From PGYR01 sp048267165 (GTDB lineage: Bacteria > Bacteroidota > Ignavibacteria > Kapaibacteriales > UBA2268), in assembly GCA_048267165.1 (NCBI GenBank), contig JBLWYD010000015.1, positions 1-64,000 on the forward strand: a stretch of 64,000 nt of DNA, in the 5' to 3' direction. The notes beneath the pieces were generated by a model. That model saw only the letters and a program-made list of their open reading frames with translations. It was not told the origin of the DNA and made no database searches. Of the stretch, positions 9,601-16,744 are shown piece by piece. The position numbers were made by a program, and so were the translations under genes. Numbering within the stretch: position 1 is the first letter of the stretch; each line of letters begins with the position of its first letter.

Positions 9601-10398
9601 ATTAGGTGAAAAATCTGCACCATGCACTGTTTTACCAAGCCCAGTCGACTTAATCATCATTGATTCATATATAATACCTTCGAATGGATTGAATCTACAA
9701 ATCTCAAATTCAGGATTATCAGAATTAACGCTTATAATTAGGTTAGAGTTTGGAGAAATCTTTACTACACCGTGGTTATCTTGTTTATTCATAACACCAC
9801 TATAAGAGCTAAACAAACTAATACCAGAGGGACTAACATCATATATTAAATATTTAGGGTACGCAACGTCATCTAATATTAACCAATAGCCAGGTTTATC
9901 GGGCTTTTTAATAACGGCGGCTCTCTCTCCATCATAAGAATCGTTTAGTATTTTATTCTTATCGATAACTTCTGCTTGTGCATAACCTTTAGAATAATCT
10001 ATTATAGAATAGTAGGCATGCTCGTTACTTCTTTCTGTTGCACCTAAGCAGATTATATACAATTTATCTTTTGCACCCGGTACAGGGAATATGAATGCTC
10101 CCTGCGATGCAGTCCAAGAACCTTTAAGTCCATTACCGTTAGTTATTACTTGGTGGCTCTTATTCCAAACAGTCGTTCCATCACTATAGAAAAGTAAGTT
10201 TCCATTATCATCAGAGTAAGCTGTGCAACCTTCCACTTGATTGATTGCTGCTCTTTCTACAAAACTAGGGTTTGAGACTGCGTCTGGAAAGTTTATCCAT
10301 GCTCCTTGACCGAAGACCCAGTTATTGTAATTCTTTTGTGCATTTGAATTAGAGACAACTAATGTAAGTGCTATTAAGACAAGTATAACTTTTTTCAT
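6655..10398 (-). CDS. Large secreted protein with Ig/PKD-like repeats and T9SS type A sorting domain
   Basis: A 1247-residue protein. Residues 1-20 form a signal peptide ending SNAQ. Residues about 25-360 match the N-terminal region common in Bacteroidota surface proteins (NYNNWVFGQGAWINF, YSDDNGNLLFYSDGTTVWN), probably a beta-propeller. From about 450 to 960 there are repeats of roughly 80-90 residues with a W-S-[DT]-G motif and a G-x-Y-x-V strand ending in Gly-Cys, similar to PKD/SprB-type Ig-like modules. A further beta domain follows. The last ~70 residues (YKFEIYSLEGSLL to STGVYLLRVSNPYKSITRKILITE) form a type A T9SS sorting domain, so the protein should cross the outer membrane and be anchored on the cell surface. 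The binding target is unknown. Confidence 0.85.
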   Translation of the reverse strand: MKKVILVLIALTLVVSNSNAQKNYNNWVFGQGAWINFPDAVSNPSFVERAAINQVEGCTAYSDDNGNLLFYSDGTTVWNKSHQVITNGNGLKGSWTASQGAFIFPVPGAKDKLYIICLGATERSNEHAYYSIIDYSKGYAQAEVIDKNKILNDSYDGERAAVIKKPDKPGYWLILDDVAYPKYLIYDVSPSGISLFSSYSGVMNKQDNHGVVKISPNSNLIISVNSDNPEFEICRFNPFEGIIYESMMIKSTGLGKTVHGADFSPNNRFAYISSNKREGSSWITILNQFDIIDYFKTDNPQLSNIVWENFNWRIASKEAVELAPNNKVYIASPETNYISCINAPNLKYPSCNYEKQAVDLKTTRSMLGLPSKVVEPIIKYVFIDSVVCDGEDFEYDSEYGSGSFWITPNKGVINGPKLTIKKFSELDTGYYHLYDENSELRLILHLDYISNDLFRFVEAIPDIYLCPGDSVLIQVNDDVERIIWGDGSTSRNFYVYKPGKHKFTVFLKNGCVIEDEIEIFTKNIKPIISTSGSHCEFGFGELYTKEKFYKYEWSDGSTDEKLKVYSSGTYWVKVTSWGGCVGYDTISIVMETTEEYDLLPDSLSFCPEELAEYRILKDTLFSSIAWSHGKFGSITYFAETGQYTVVAMDKNGCPHYDTVYVTIHDSFKIEFETMENYYCVGDSGFVELKDRANTVFTWYDGKKVKSRYFKQVGTFKVTALDTITGCTQKEEINFNNYPYLSAKIIVIGDQNPCSGKPLVLRSRYLDKSYSYYWNGDLGNDSLVVLKTGTYNLLIVNEFTGCKDSASITVEFAEQMEVSIIGNDICKGDEAVLSVDPYDPALTYKWSTGESSPSITVSMAGKYTVIATNGTCSDTAEIVINEYPSPSVSIQGDTEICSGEKSLLSTKTKFDKYLWSTGETSESIEVDKPGIYTVEVTDINGCKANAEYEITQHLINISLSKNSFDFGKLYIGDSKLDNVTIYNNLAQEIRFEYLQNKNIVLKDEFIIKEYFEARKLGEYQDTIWFNITYPCDSTFFITKKAEVYAIATISTANIRSKIGDRINIPFYIKGPSEIGNLNFNVETDILSSLFYPPSGLDISANMTITRDITQFYTMPGTLLLTDVVTSPIDYKSITSDNKYVEFKTIPGKITVDSICVFDFRNIVNINDVEIVANTTNGNVNILLKSVEPSEYKFEIYSLEGSLLITQTENITQLEYEKQIETKQLSTGVYLLRVSNPYKSITRKILITE

Positions 10399-10431
10399 TT
10401 AAGAACCTATTCAGATGATTAAGTCTAAAAT

Positions 10432-10469
10432 AAGAAAAAGGGATTAAAATTCAAAATTTTAATCCCTTT
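10432..10469 (-). terminator. Rho-independent terminator after gdhA
   Basis: A 15-pair perfect stem (10437-10451 with 10455-10469, loop CAA) is followed on the minus strand by a short T run. It lies about 34 bases beyond the glutamate dehydrogenase stop and ahead of the next minus-strand gene. Confidence 0.8.
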
Positions 10470-10502
10470 AAGTTCTAATCTTTATATAGTTAGGATTATT
10501 AC

Positions 10503-11789
10503 TTACACCCAACCACGCATTTTACAAGACTCAACTACACGTTGAATTGCAATTACGTAAGCAGCATCACGCATAGGTAAACCCTTACCATGAGCAACGT
10601 GAGCAACTGCTTTATAAGCATCAGTCATTTTCTTGTCTAGTTTTTCGATTACTTCTTCTTTTGGCCAATAGTAGTTAGTGTTGTTTTGAACTTGCTCGAA
10701 ATAAGAACAAGTAACACCACCAGCGTTTGCTAAGAAGTCAGGAATGCAAAGAATACCTTTTTCATTGATTACTACATCAGCTTCAGGAGTAGTAGGTCCA
10801 TTTGCACCTTCAACAATTACCTTAACTGTATCTTGTATTTTAGTTACTGTGTCTTTGTTGATTTGGTTTTCCAAAGCAGCAGGTATTAGTATATCTACAT
10901 TTTGTTCAATCCAAGCTCCACCGTCAAGTACTTCATATCCGTTTTGTTTTGCTTTCTCTACGTCAACTTCACCAAATTTATTAGTTATACTTTCTAAATC
11001 TTGGAATGCAATTCCAGTTTCTTTTTTGAAAGTATAAGCTCTTTGTTCAACGTGATTCCAACTAGAAACAGCAATTACTTTACCACCCATTTCAGTATAA
11101 AGTTCGATAGCGTATTTTGCAACGTTACCAAAACCTTGTACAGAAGCAGTAGTTTTATTAATATCCAAACCGATTTGGTCAAGTGCTTCACGCAAAGTAT
11201 AGATAACACCGTATCCCGTAGCTTCCGTTCTACCTAATGAACCGCCCATACCAACTGGCTTACCTGTGATAAAACCAGGGTTCTTCATTCCAGTAATTTT
11301 CTCATATTCATCTAACATCCATATCATGTGCTGACCAGTTGTTAGTACATCTGGAGCCGGAACGTCTTGTATAGGACCAACCATTCTTGCCATTTGTCTA
11401 ACCCAACCACGACAGATTTGTTCTTGTTCGAATGATGATAAGTTTTGTGGGTCACAAATAACTCCACCTTTACCACCACCAAGTGGAATATCAACAACAG
11501 AAGTTTTCCATGTCATCCACATCGCAAGTGCGCGTACGGTATCAACTGTTTCTTGGGGATGGAATCTGATACCACCTTTACAAGGTCCTCGTGCATCATT
11601 ATGATGAACTCTGAAACCTCTGAATACTTTGTAAGTACCATCGTCCATTCTGATTGGAATGTTGAATGAGAACTCTCTTTCAGTATTATTAAGCAAATCT
11701 ATTGTTGCTTGATCCAATCCTAGTTTATTAGCAATATTTGTAAATTGCTCTTGTGCCATTTTATAGGCGTTGAATGACCCGTGCGACAT
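10503..11789 (-). CDS. gdhA: Glutamate dehydrogenase
   Basis: A 428-residue enzyme of the short hexameric class, interconverting glutamate and 2-oxoglutarate plus ammonia with NAD(P). The catalytic region is clear: K71 in KGGIRFHP, K95 in MTWK, and the active-site lysine K107 in PLGGGKGG. The substrate segment PAPDV follows near residue 145. The dinucleotide-binding fold starts near 213 (ASVQGFGNVAKYA). The C-terminal NAGGVTCSYFEQVQN is also diagnostic. The start follows a weak AGAGG site. A terminator lies just downstream, so it is monocistronic. Two palindromes about 45-85 bases upstream suggest regulation. Cofactor preference cannot be read with certainty. Confidence 0.95.
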   Translation of the reverse strand: MSHGSFNAYKMAQEQFTNIANKLGLDQATIDLLNNTEREFSFNIPIRMDDGTYKVFRGFRVHHNDARGPCKGGIRFHPQETVDTVRALAMWMTWKTSVVDIPLGGGKGGVICDPQNLSSFEQEQICRGWVRQMARMVGPIQDVPAPDVLTTGQHMIWMLDEYEKITGMKNPGFITGKPVGMGGSLGRTEATGYGVIYTLREALDQIGLDINKTTASVQGFGNVAKYAIELYTEMGGKVIAVSSWNHVEQRAYTFKKETGIAFQDLESITNKFGEVDVEKAKQNGYEVLDGGAWIEQNVDILIPAALENQINKDTVTKIQDTVKVIVEGANGPTTPEADVVINEKGILCIPDFLANAGGVTCSYFEQVQNNTNYYWPKEEVIEKLDKKMTDAYKAVAHVAHGKGLPMRDAAYVIAIQRVVESCKMRGWV

Positions 11790-11828
11790 AAAAAAACCTC
11801 TATTTAAAATAATCTATTATAAATTAAA

Positions 11829-11872
11829 ACAAATAATTGTTACTTTGTTATTTGTGTAACTTTCAAAGTTAC
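11829..11872. promoter_or_regulatory. Two adjacent palindromes in the gdhA divergent promoter region
   Basis: Two inverted repeats lie side by side upstream of gdhA. The first has perfect 8-base arms ACAAATAA and TTATTTGT with an 11-base spacer (11829-11855). The second is a 17-base palindrome with arms GTAACTTT and AAAGTTAC around one C (11856-11872). On the minus strand the second contains TAACTTTG, which matches the Bacteroidota -7 pattern TAnnTTTG. They could be operators for gdhA, for the divergent barrel gene at 11911, or for both. Confidence 0.5.
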
Positions 11873-11910
11873 GAAATGAATTACATCTAAACATATATAT
11901 TCGGTGGTTT

Positions 11911-12711
11911 TTGAAACTTATTTACCTGATAACACTCTTTATAACAGTATTCTGTGCAAATATAATTGCGCAAACATCTACCGAATACCTTGACGTAAAG
12001 CGGTATGCAATAGGAGTATTCGGAGCTACAGGTCTTAATTCTCATTCTCCTGACTTCGCTAAAATTATTGGTACGCCAAATTGTTGTAGTGGGTTCGAAT
12101 CTGGTTCTGGAATTGGTCTAAATATAGGTATGATATTGCAATACCCTATAAATCAGAATATGGAATTAGACTTGAGAGCTAGTGTTCTGGATTTAGGTGC
12201 TGACCTTTTATCTACTCAGCAAATACCTATTAGTAATCTTGACAATAGTAATAGTGGCGATATAGCTGTAACTGAACATCTAATCTCAACTAGTATCAGC
12301 TCTTTTGGGTTGAACGCTGGAATAAACTATTACCCTATTCAATACCTCTATTTACATGGTGGTGGATTTTTAGGGTATAATATTCGAGGTGTATTCGAAC
12401 AAGAAGAAAGACTCACACAGCCCAGTAAGCGTGGAGTATTCAAAGACACAGGCACTCGTAAACGAAATGAAATACACGGCGATATACCTGAACTAAATAG
12501 TTTGAGTGCATTCTTGAACTTTGGTGTGGGTTACTCCCTACTATTGAATGAACGTGGTACTTTTCTTCTTGTACCAGAGATTAGCTTCAATCTGGGGCTA
12601 AGCAACATCAACTCCCAACCATGGAAAGTAAATCAGCTAACCTTCGGATTAGCACTAATGTTCAACAGTTTATCCAGAGAATATGACAGCCCTATAAGTC
12701 CTGTGAAGTAA
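11911..12711 (+). CDS. Putative outer-membrane beta-barrel protein
   Basis: A 266-residue protein starting at a TTG codon just after a GGTGG site; no in-frame ATG or GTG exists close upstream. Residues 1-20 (MKLIYLITLFITVFCANIIA) are a signal peptide. The rest alternates polar and hydrophobic residues in barrel-like strands, with patterns such as GIGLNIGMILQYPINQNMELDLRASV and LSAFLNFGVGYSLLLNE. This resembles OmpA-type or PorT-type barrels of Bacteroidota, but no specific family can be claimed. It is divergent from gdhA across a palindrome-rich gap and is followed by repeat DNA. Confidence 0.55.
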   Translation: MKLIYLITLFITVFCANIIAQTSTEYLDVKRYAIGVFGATGLNSHSPDFAKIIGTPNCCSGFESGSGIGLNIGMILQYPINQNMELDLRASVLDLGADLLSTQQIPISNLDNSNSGDIAVTEHLISTSISSFGLNAGINYYPIQYLYLHGGGFLGYNIRGVFEQEERLTQPSKRGVFKDTGTRKRNEIHGDIPELNSLSAFLNFGVGYSLLLNERGTFLLVPEISFNLGLSNINSQPWKVNQLTFGLALMFNSLSREYDSPISPVK

Positions 12712-12737
12712 GAAAAGTAGTAATTGTTAATTTACTG

Positions 12738-12934
12738 TGTCATTACGAGGAATTTCAGCTTGCTGAAATGACGTGGTAATCTCGAGAAAGGATTTACTAT
12801 TTATGAGTCATTCCATGCATTGGTTTGGCAAACAGATTCTGACAGTCCACACTTTAAATCCAGATGGTTCCAGACGTAGTCGATGTACTGAAAATAAGTG
12901 AGACAGCCACGTCCTTTCAGTCCTCGCTGTGACA
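12738..12934. repeat. Intergenic repeat element with imperfect inverted termini
   Basis: The ends TGTCATTACGAGGA (12738-12751) and TCCTCGCTGTGACA (12921-12934) are imperfect inverted repeats, 11 of 14 matching. Just inside the left end is a perfect hairpin with ATTTCAGC/GCTGAAAT arms (12752-12769). The right part carries TGAGACAGCC and GTCCTTTCAGTCCTCGC, both found again near 19.6 kb. This is a REP/MITE-like dispersed repeat in a gap between convergent genes. No gene is visible in it. Confidence 0.6.
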
Positions 12935-12976
12935 TTACTATTCTGTTATAGCTATGAGTATACAAAACACTCTCCC

Positions 12977-13900
12977 CTACAACTGCTGCAACATCTTCTT
13001 AGCTTCTATAACATATTGTGTGGTAGCATATTTGTCTAAGATAGTCTTGTAGGCCTTTTTTGCTTCTTCCCTATCACCTTTTTTCAGATGGATTTTTGCT
13101 ATTCCGGCTTGGGCTTCAGCTTTTTTCTCGAAATCAATATTTGAGGATAGTACCTTACCGTAGTAGTCTTGTGCTTGAGTATATCTATTCAGCGAAAGGA
13201 ATGATTTGGCTATTAGATAGCGACATTCTGCTAGTTTAGTAGGGTCGCTTAGCTTTTGTTCTTCTTTTAGTAGCATAAGCACTGCTCCGTTGTAGTCTTG
13301 CTTGTCAACCATATCAACTGCCGATTTGAATATCGAACTTTCTTCTTTTTTTGTGTCTGGCTCTACGACTGGGGTTGACTTTCTCTTAGTAATTGGTCTC
13401 TTTCTTCCCTGAGCTTTGTGGTCTGGGTATAATACGAATGCTTCTTTTTGTTCTTTTTTCTCAGGAGTGATTCCCGTTGTTGCAGTTTCAGTAGTTGCTG
13501 GCTTTTTTGATTTTAGTAGTTCTGTTATTTCTTCTAGCTTATTGCTGATTTTGTTATTTTGAGTTTCTATTTTTGTCAATCGGTTATCGAAATTATCCTG
13601 TCTATCAGCTAAGTTGTTCATCTGCTCTTGCAGAGTCGGGATTCTCCTTACCGGAGTTTCATTTATAACTTCTACTGGTTTTTCTTCGTTACCTGTTAAA
13701 GCAGTGATTTCATTTTCGTTTTCATACATAGCAAGAAGCAAAGAATCGGAAGGAGCGTTTTTTATTTCCTCGATTTTTTCGGATTTTGCTACTATATATT
13801 TTCCATTTCTCACACTACTCATATTGCCACAAGAGCCGAGAAATGCTAAAAGGGATGCTAATAGTAGCCAATGGATAATATTTGACAATTTGATTTTCAT
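12977..13900 (-). CDS. TPR lipoprotein with coiled coil (CpoB/YbgF-like layout)
   Basis: A 307-residue lipoprotein. The signal peptide ends with LGSC, giving Cys24 as the lipidated residue. Residues about 85-130 (LQEQMNNLADRQDNFDNRLTK and onward) form a coiled coil. A Lys/Pro/Thr-rich linker follows. From about 190 to the end there are three TPR units (SAVDMVDKQDYNGAVLML, AKSFLSLNRYTQAQDYYGKVL, AKIHLKKGDREEAKKAYKTIL). Coiled coil plus C-terminal TPRs is the layout of CpoB, which coordinates peptidoglycan synthesis with outer-membrane constriction. CpoB itself is normally periplasmic rather than lipidated, so this is only a structural comparison. No tol/pal genes are adjacent. Confidence 0.7.
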   Translation of the reverse strand: MKIKLSNIIHWLLLASLLAFLGSCGNMSSVRNGKYIVAKSEKIEEIKNAPSDSLLLAMYENENEITALTGNEEKPVEVINETPVRRIPTLQEQMNNLADRQDNFDNRLTKIETQNNKISNKLEEITELLKSKKPATTETATTGITPEKKEQKEAFVLYPDHKAQGRKRPITKRKSTPVVEPDTKKEESSIFKSAVDMVDKQDYNGAVLMLLKEEQKLSDPTKLAECRYLIAKSFLSLNRYTQAQDYYGKVLSSNIDFEKKAEAQAGIAKIHLKKGDREEAKKAYKTILDKYATTQYVIEAKKMLQQL

Positions 13901-13977
13901 AACGAAATCACTAATATATTAATATACTTACACTTAGGTATTATTCACCTATATGTACTAACTAAGAGACAAGATAA

Positions 13978-15096
13978 ATGCCAAAAAACATAAAAATACT
14001 AATATTTAATTGGCAAGACATAAAAAATCCACTCGGTGGCGGTGCAGAAGTTCACCTCCACGAGATTTTCAAGCGGATAGCAGCAAAGGGTCACGAAGTT
14101 ACTCTAGTGTGTTGCGAGATACCCGGTGAGCCGAACGACGTAGTAATTGACGGCATTACTATAATGCGTCGTGGTAGCCGCAATACGTTCAATTTCAAGG
14201 TACCAAAGCTCTACAAACACCTTTTTATAGACAAGGGCTATGATGTGATAATAGACGATGTAAATAAAATACCGTTCTATCTGCCGCTATTCATTGGGAA
14301 AAAATTATTGGTCCTGTCTCATCACTTTTTCGGGAAAAGTATATTCCACGAGACTAACGTAATAGCTGGGCTTTACGTAGTTATTGCCGAAAAACTAGTC
14401 GATTATATTTATAAAAAGCACCCTATAGTCACCGTATCGCAAAGTACAAAGGACGAGTTCATAGCCCGAGGGTTCGACGAGGATAATATAGCTATAGTCC
14501 ACAACGCCATAGAGCAAGAGATGTACCCGATGGCTGTTGTACCCAAAAATCCAAATTTCACTATTACCTACTTCGGACGATTGAAAAAGTATAAGTCGGT
14601 TGATAATATGTTCGATGCATTCGAGATATTGCAAAAGAAATACCCAGACATAAGATTAGAGATAATAGGCCGCGGCGATTACAGACCCAAGCTAGAAGAA
14701 TTAGCAAGTAAGGGCGGCTACTCAGATAAGGTGAAGTTCCATGGATTCGTGACGGACGAGGAGAAAGTAGATCTATTAGGCAAGTCACACGTAGTCGTGA
14801 ATACCTCAATGAAAGAGGGCTGGGGAATAACCAACATAGAGGCGAATGCTTGCGGTACACCAATAATCTCGGCGGACTCACCCGGATTGCGTGACTCGGT
14901 TAAAGTTGGGTTATCTGGCGATTTGTATGAATACGGGAACGTACCTGAACTAACCCAAAAGCTAGAAGAACTAATAACAAACCCCGAATTGCTCAATCAA
15001 CTCTCTACTGGCGCTGTCGAATGGGCTAGAGAATTCTCGTGGGACAAATCAGCCGATGAAATGATGTTTGAGATAGATAAGATTGTTTATAGGTGA
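13978..15096 (+). CDS. Glycosyltransferase family 4 protein
   Basis: A 372-residue GT-B glycosyltransferase. The N-terminal domain has NPLGGGAEVHLHEIFKRIAAKGHEVTLV, with the usual Gly-rich loop. The C-terminal domain has ITYFGRLKKYKSVDNMFDAF and the nucleotide-sugar E-x7-E motif in KEGWGITNIEANACGTPII. Such enzymes transfer a sugar from a nucleotide donor to a lipid or glycan, usually in surface polysaccharide or glycolipid synthesis; donor and acceptor cannot be predicted. The gene is divergent from the TPR lipoprotein and ends in ...FEIDKIVYR. The last 114 bases are repeated 473 bases downstream, beyond a KilA-N gene fragment. Confidence 0.88.
   Translation: MPKNIKILIFNWQDIKNPLGGGAEVHLHEIFKRIAAKGHEVTLVCCEIPGEPNDVVIDGITIMRRGSRNTFNFKVPKLYKHLFIDKGYDVIIDDVNKIPFYLPLFIGKKLLVLSHHFFGKSIFHETNVIAGLYVVIAEKLVDYIYKKHPIVTVSQSTKDEFIARGFDEDNIAIVHNAIEQEMYPMAVVPKNPNFTITYFGRLKKYKSVDNMFDAFEILQKKYPDIRLEIIGRGDYRPKLEELASKGGYSDKVKFHGFVTDEEKVDLLGKSHVVVNTSMKEGWGITNIEANACGTPIISADSPGLRDSVKVGLSGDLYEYGNVPELTQKLEELITNPELLNQLSTGAVEWAREFSWDKSADEMMFEIDKIVYR
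14983..15096 (+). repeat. Direct repeat copy 1: 3' end of the glycosyltransferase gene
   Basis: The final 114 bases of the glycosyltransferase gene, including its TGA stop, recur at 15456-15569 with 7 substitutions (about 94% identity) and no gap. Confidence 0.95.
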
Positions 15097-15159
15097 GAAA
15101 ATACCTTAGCTGTTTGCTAGAGGATTAATAGATATTATTCTTTAGCTCTTATAGTGCTT

Positions 15160-15381
15160 TCAGTACCTTTTAATTGTGGCGAATTCGCCATAATTAAATT
15201 CAGGATTGTTTATTCTTTCCCAAATACCCATATACTCAAGAGTATTCCTATTTCTTAACCAATCAGCAATGAAAAAATCACCATCTTTGGCTTTTAACAT
15301 ATCTGTTAATGATATATAATTATCTTCAGTTACAGCAATTGTTTTATCCAGAACTGTAATATTATCATACTTTTTTTTCAT
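15160..15381 (-). pseudogene. KilA-N domain protein, C-terminally truncated
   Basis: A 73-residue frame containing the first part of a KilA-N domain: ITVLDKTIAVTEDNYISLTDMLKAKDGDFFIADWLRNRNTLEYMGIWERINNP, ending NYGEFATIKRY. Full bacterial KilA-N proteins usually continue for another 150-200 residues; this one stops just after the F-A-x-I-K segment, so it is probably a remnant. The family is linked to phages and mobile elements and has a DNA-binding fold. It lies on the opposite strand between two copies of the glycosyltransferase 3' end, which suggests it came in with an inserted or rearranged segment. Whether the short product is made is unknown. Confidence 0.75.
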
Positions 15382-15739
15382 ACAAATAACAATTTATTAT
15401 TAATCTACAGTAACTAAAATAATTAATTTTTTGATAAAAACTAAATTTAAAATATCCCGAATTGCTCAATCAACTCTCTACTGGAGCGGTCGAATGGGCT
15501 AGAGAATTCTCGTGGGATAAATCAGCCAACGAAATGATGCGTGAGATAGATAAGATTGTTTATAGGTGAACCGTTACTCACTTCACGTTTTTGAAGTCAA
15601 TATAGTAGAGATGAGATAGTCAACAGAGATTATGAATTTGGTTTTTGTATATCCGCATTGGCGATTATTTGAAAGAGTTTAAATTTTCTAAATTTAGATA
15701 CTCAAAATACATAACTTTGAATAATCAGTCAACAAAAAG
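15382..15739. other. Intergenic region with gene remnant and a possible promoter
   Basis: Upstream of the KilA-N fragment is AT-rich DNA without a gene, then the second copy of the glycosyltransferase tail (15456-15569). After that I see only a possible -7 element TAACTTTG at 15712-15719, 20 bases before the SDR gene start. Confidence 0.5.
15456..15569 (+). pseudogene. Remnant of a second glycosyltransferase gene (3' end only)
   Basis: Direct repeat copy 2. It is still open in frame to a TGA stop and would encode PELLNQLSTGAVEWAREFSW followed by DKSANEMMREIDKIVYR. Of the 7 differences from copy 1, three are synonymous and the other four fall in two codons (Asp to Asn, Phe to Arg). This looks like divergence between two once-functional genes rather than random decay. 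No start codon or upstream coding sequence remains. Confidence 0.8.
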
Positions 15740-16684
15740 ATGAAAAATAATATGCAAACAATACTCGGCTCTAGTGGTATAATCGGCATAGAAATAGCCA
15801 AAGCACTTCCCAAATACACAGACAAGGTGCGATTAGTAGCTAGAAATCCACAGAAGGTAAACGACTCCGATGAGCTAGTAAAAGCTGATGTCTTAGATTA
15901 CGGACAGTTGGAAAAAGCAATCGCTGAGTCAGAAGTGGTTTATATAACAGTTGGGTTCGAATATAACACTAAAGTTTGGCAAGAAAACTGGCCGAAATTC
16001 ATTCGAAACGTGATAGAAATATGCAAAAAGGAAGATTGCAAGCTAGTTTTCTTCGATAATGTATATATGTATGACGAAAATCATATTAGGAAAATGACCG
16101 AAAGTACTCCCATAAACCCACCCAGTAAAAAAGGGAAAGTCCGAGCCGAAATAGCTAATTTGATATTGGAAGCTGTGAAAAATGATGGACTAAAAGCGTT
16201 GATAGCTCGTTCGGCGGATTTCTATGGCCCAGGAATACCGAAGAATAATAGTTTACTGAATGAGATAGTATTCAAGCCACTCAGCAAAGGTAAAAAAGCG
16301 AATTGGCTTTGCAGTCCAGAGCGTAAACACTCTTTCACCTACACGGTGGATGCTGGCAAGGCAACTTCTCTACTCGGCAATACTGACACCGCCTACGGGC
16401 AAGTGTGGCATCTACCAACAGCCGCAAACCCACTTACGGGCAAGGAAATAGTAACTCTCGCTGCCAATAAATTGGGAGTATCACCCAAGATACAGAATGC
16501 TCCTAGGTTCTTAGTTAAGATAATGGGTATATTTACACCAATTATGAAAGAATCTGTGGAGATGCTATATCAGTATGATAGAGATTATGTATTCGATAGC
16601 TCCAAATTCGAGAAAGAGTTTGGCATCACCCCCACTACCTACGAAGATGGTATAAGCGAAGTGATAAATCGAGATTATAAATAA
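15740..16684 (+). CDS. NAD(P)-dependent epimerase/dehydratase-like SDR protein
   Basis: A 314-residue atypical short-chain dehydrogenase/reductase. The N-terminal nucleotide-binding loop is TILGSSGIIGIEIAKAL (a G-x-x-G-x-x-G variant), followed by the VRLVARNP strand typical of NADP binding and the KADVLDY segment. The usual Tyr-x3-Lys active site is not clear; VYMYDENH stands near the expected place. This suggests an atypical SDR that may bind NADP for a non-classical reaction. The ATG at 15752 is an alternative start. The gene stands alone between the rearranged glycosyltransferase locus and the transporter gene. The substrate is unknown. Confidence 0.8.
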   Translation: MKNNMQTILGSSGIIGIEIAKALPKYTDKVRLVARNPQKVNDSDELVKADVLDYGQLEKAIAESEVVYITVGFEYNTKVWQENWPKFIRNVIEICKKEDCKLVFFDNVYMYDENHIRKMTESTPINPPSKKGKVRAEIANLILEAVKNDGLKALIARSADFYGPGIPKNNSLLNEIVFKPLSKGKKANWLCSPERKHSFTYTVDAGKATSLLGNTDTAYGQVWHLPTAANPLTGKEIVTLAANKLGVSPKIQNAPRFLVKIMGIFTPIMKESVEMLYQYDRDYVFDSSKFEKEFGITPTTYEDGISEVINRDYK

Positions 16685-16744
16685 TATCTATTTTGTAAAT
16701 TAGTCTTAGATTTATGAAATTTTCAAAATAATACGAAAACGAAT

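Noticed and set aside
12091..12110. GGTTCGAATC, like a tRNA T-arm
   Set aside because: It lies inside a coding sequence, and no acceptor stem, anticodon arm or D-arm can be drawn around it. The same holds for a similar string near 15954.
15160..15381. Relationship between the KilA-N fragment and the HigA antitoxin, based on similar N-termini (MKKKYDNIT and MKKYNNIT)
   Set aside because: Only about eight residues are alike, in a Lys/Asn-rich start that is common in AT-rich genomes; the rest of the proteins are unrelated.
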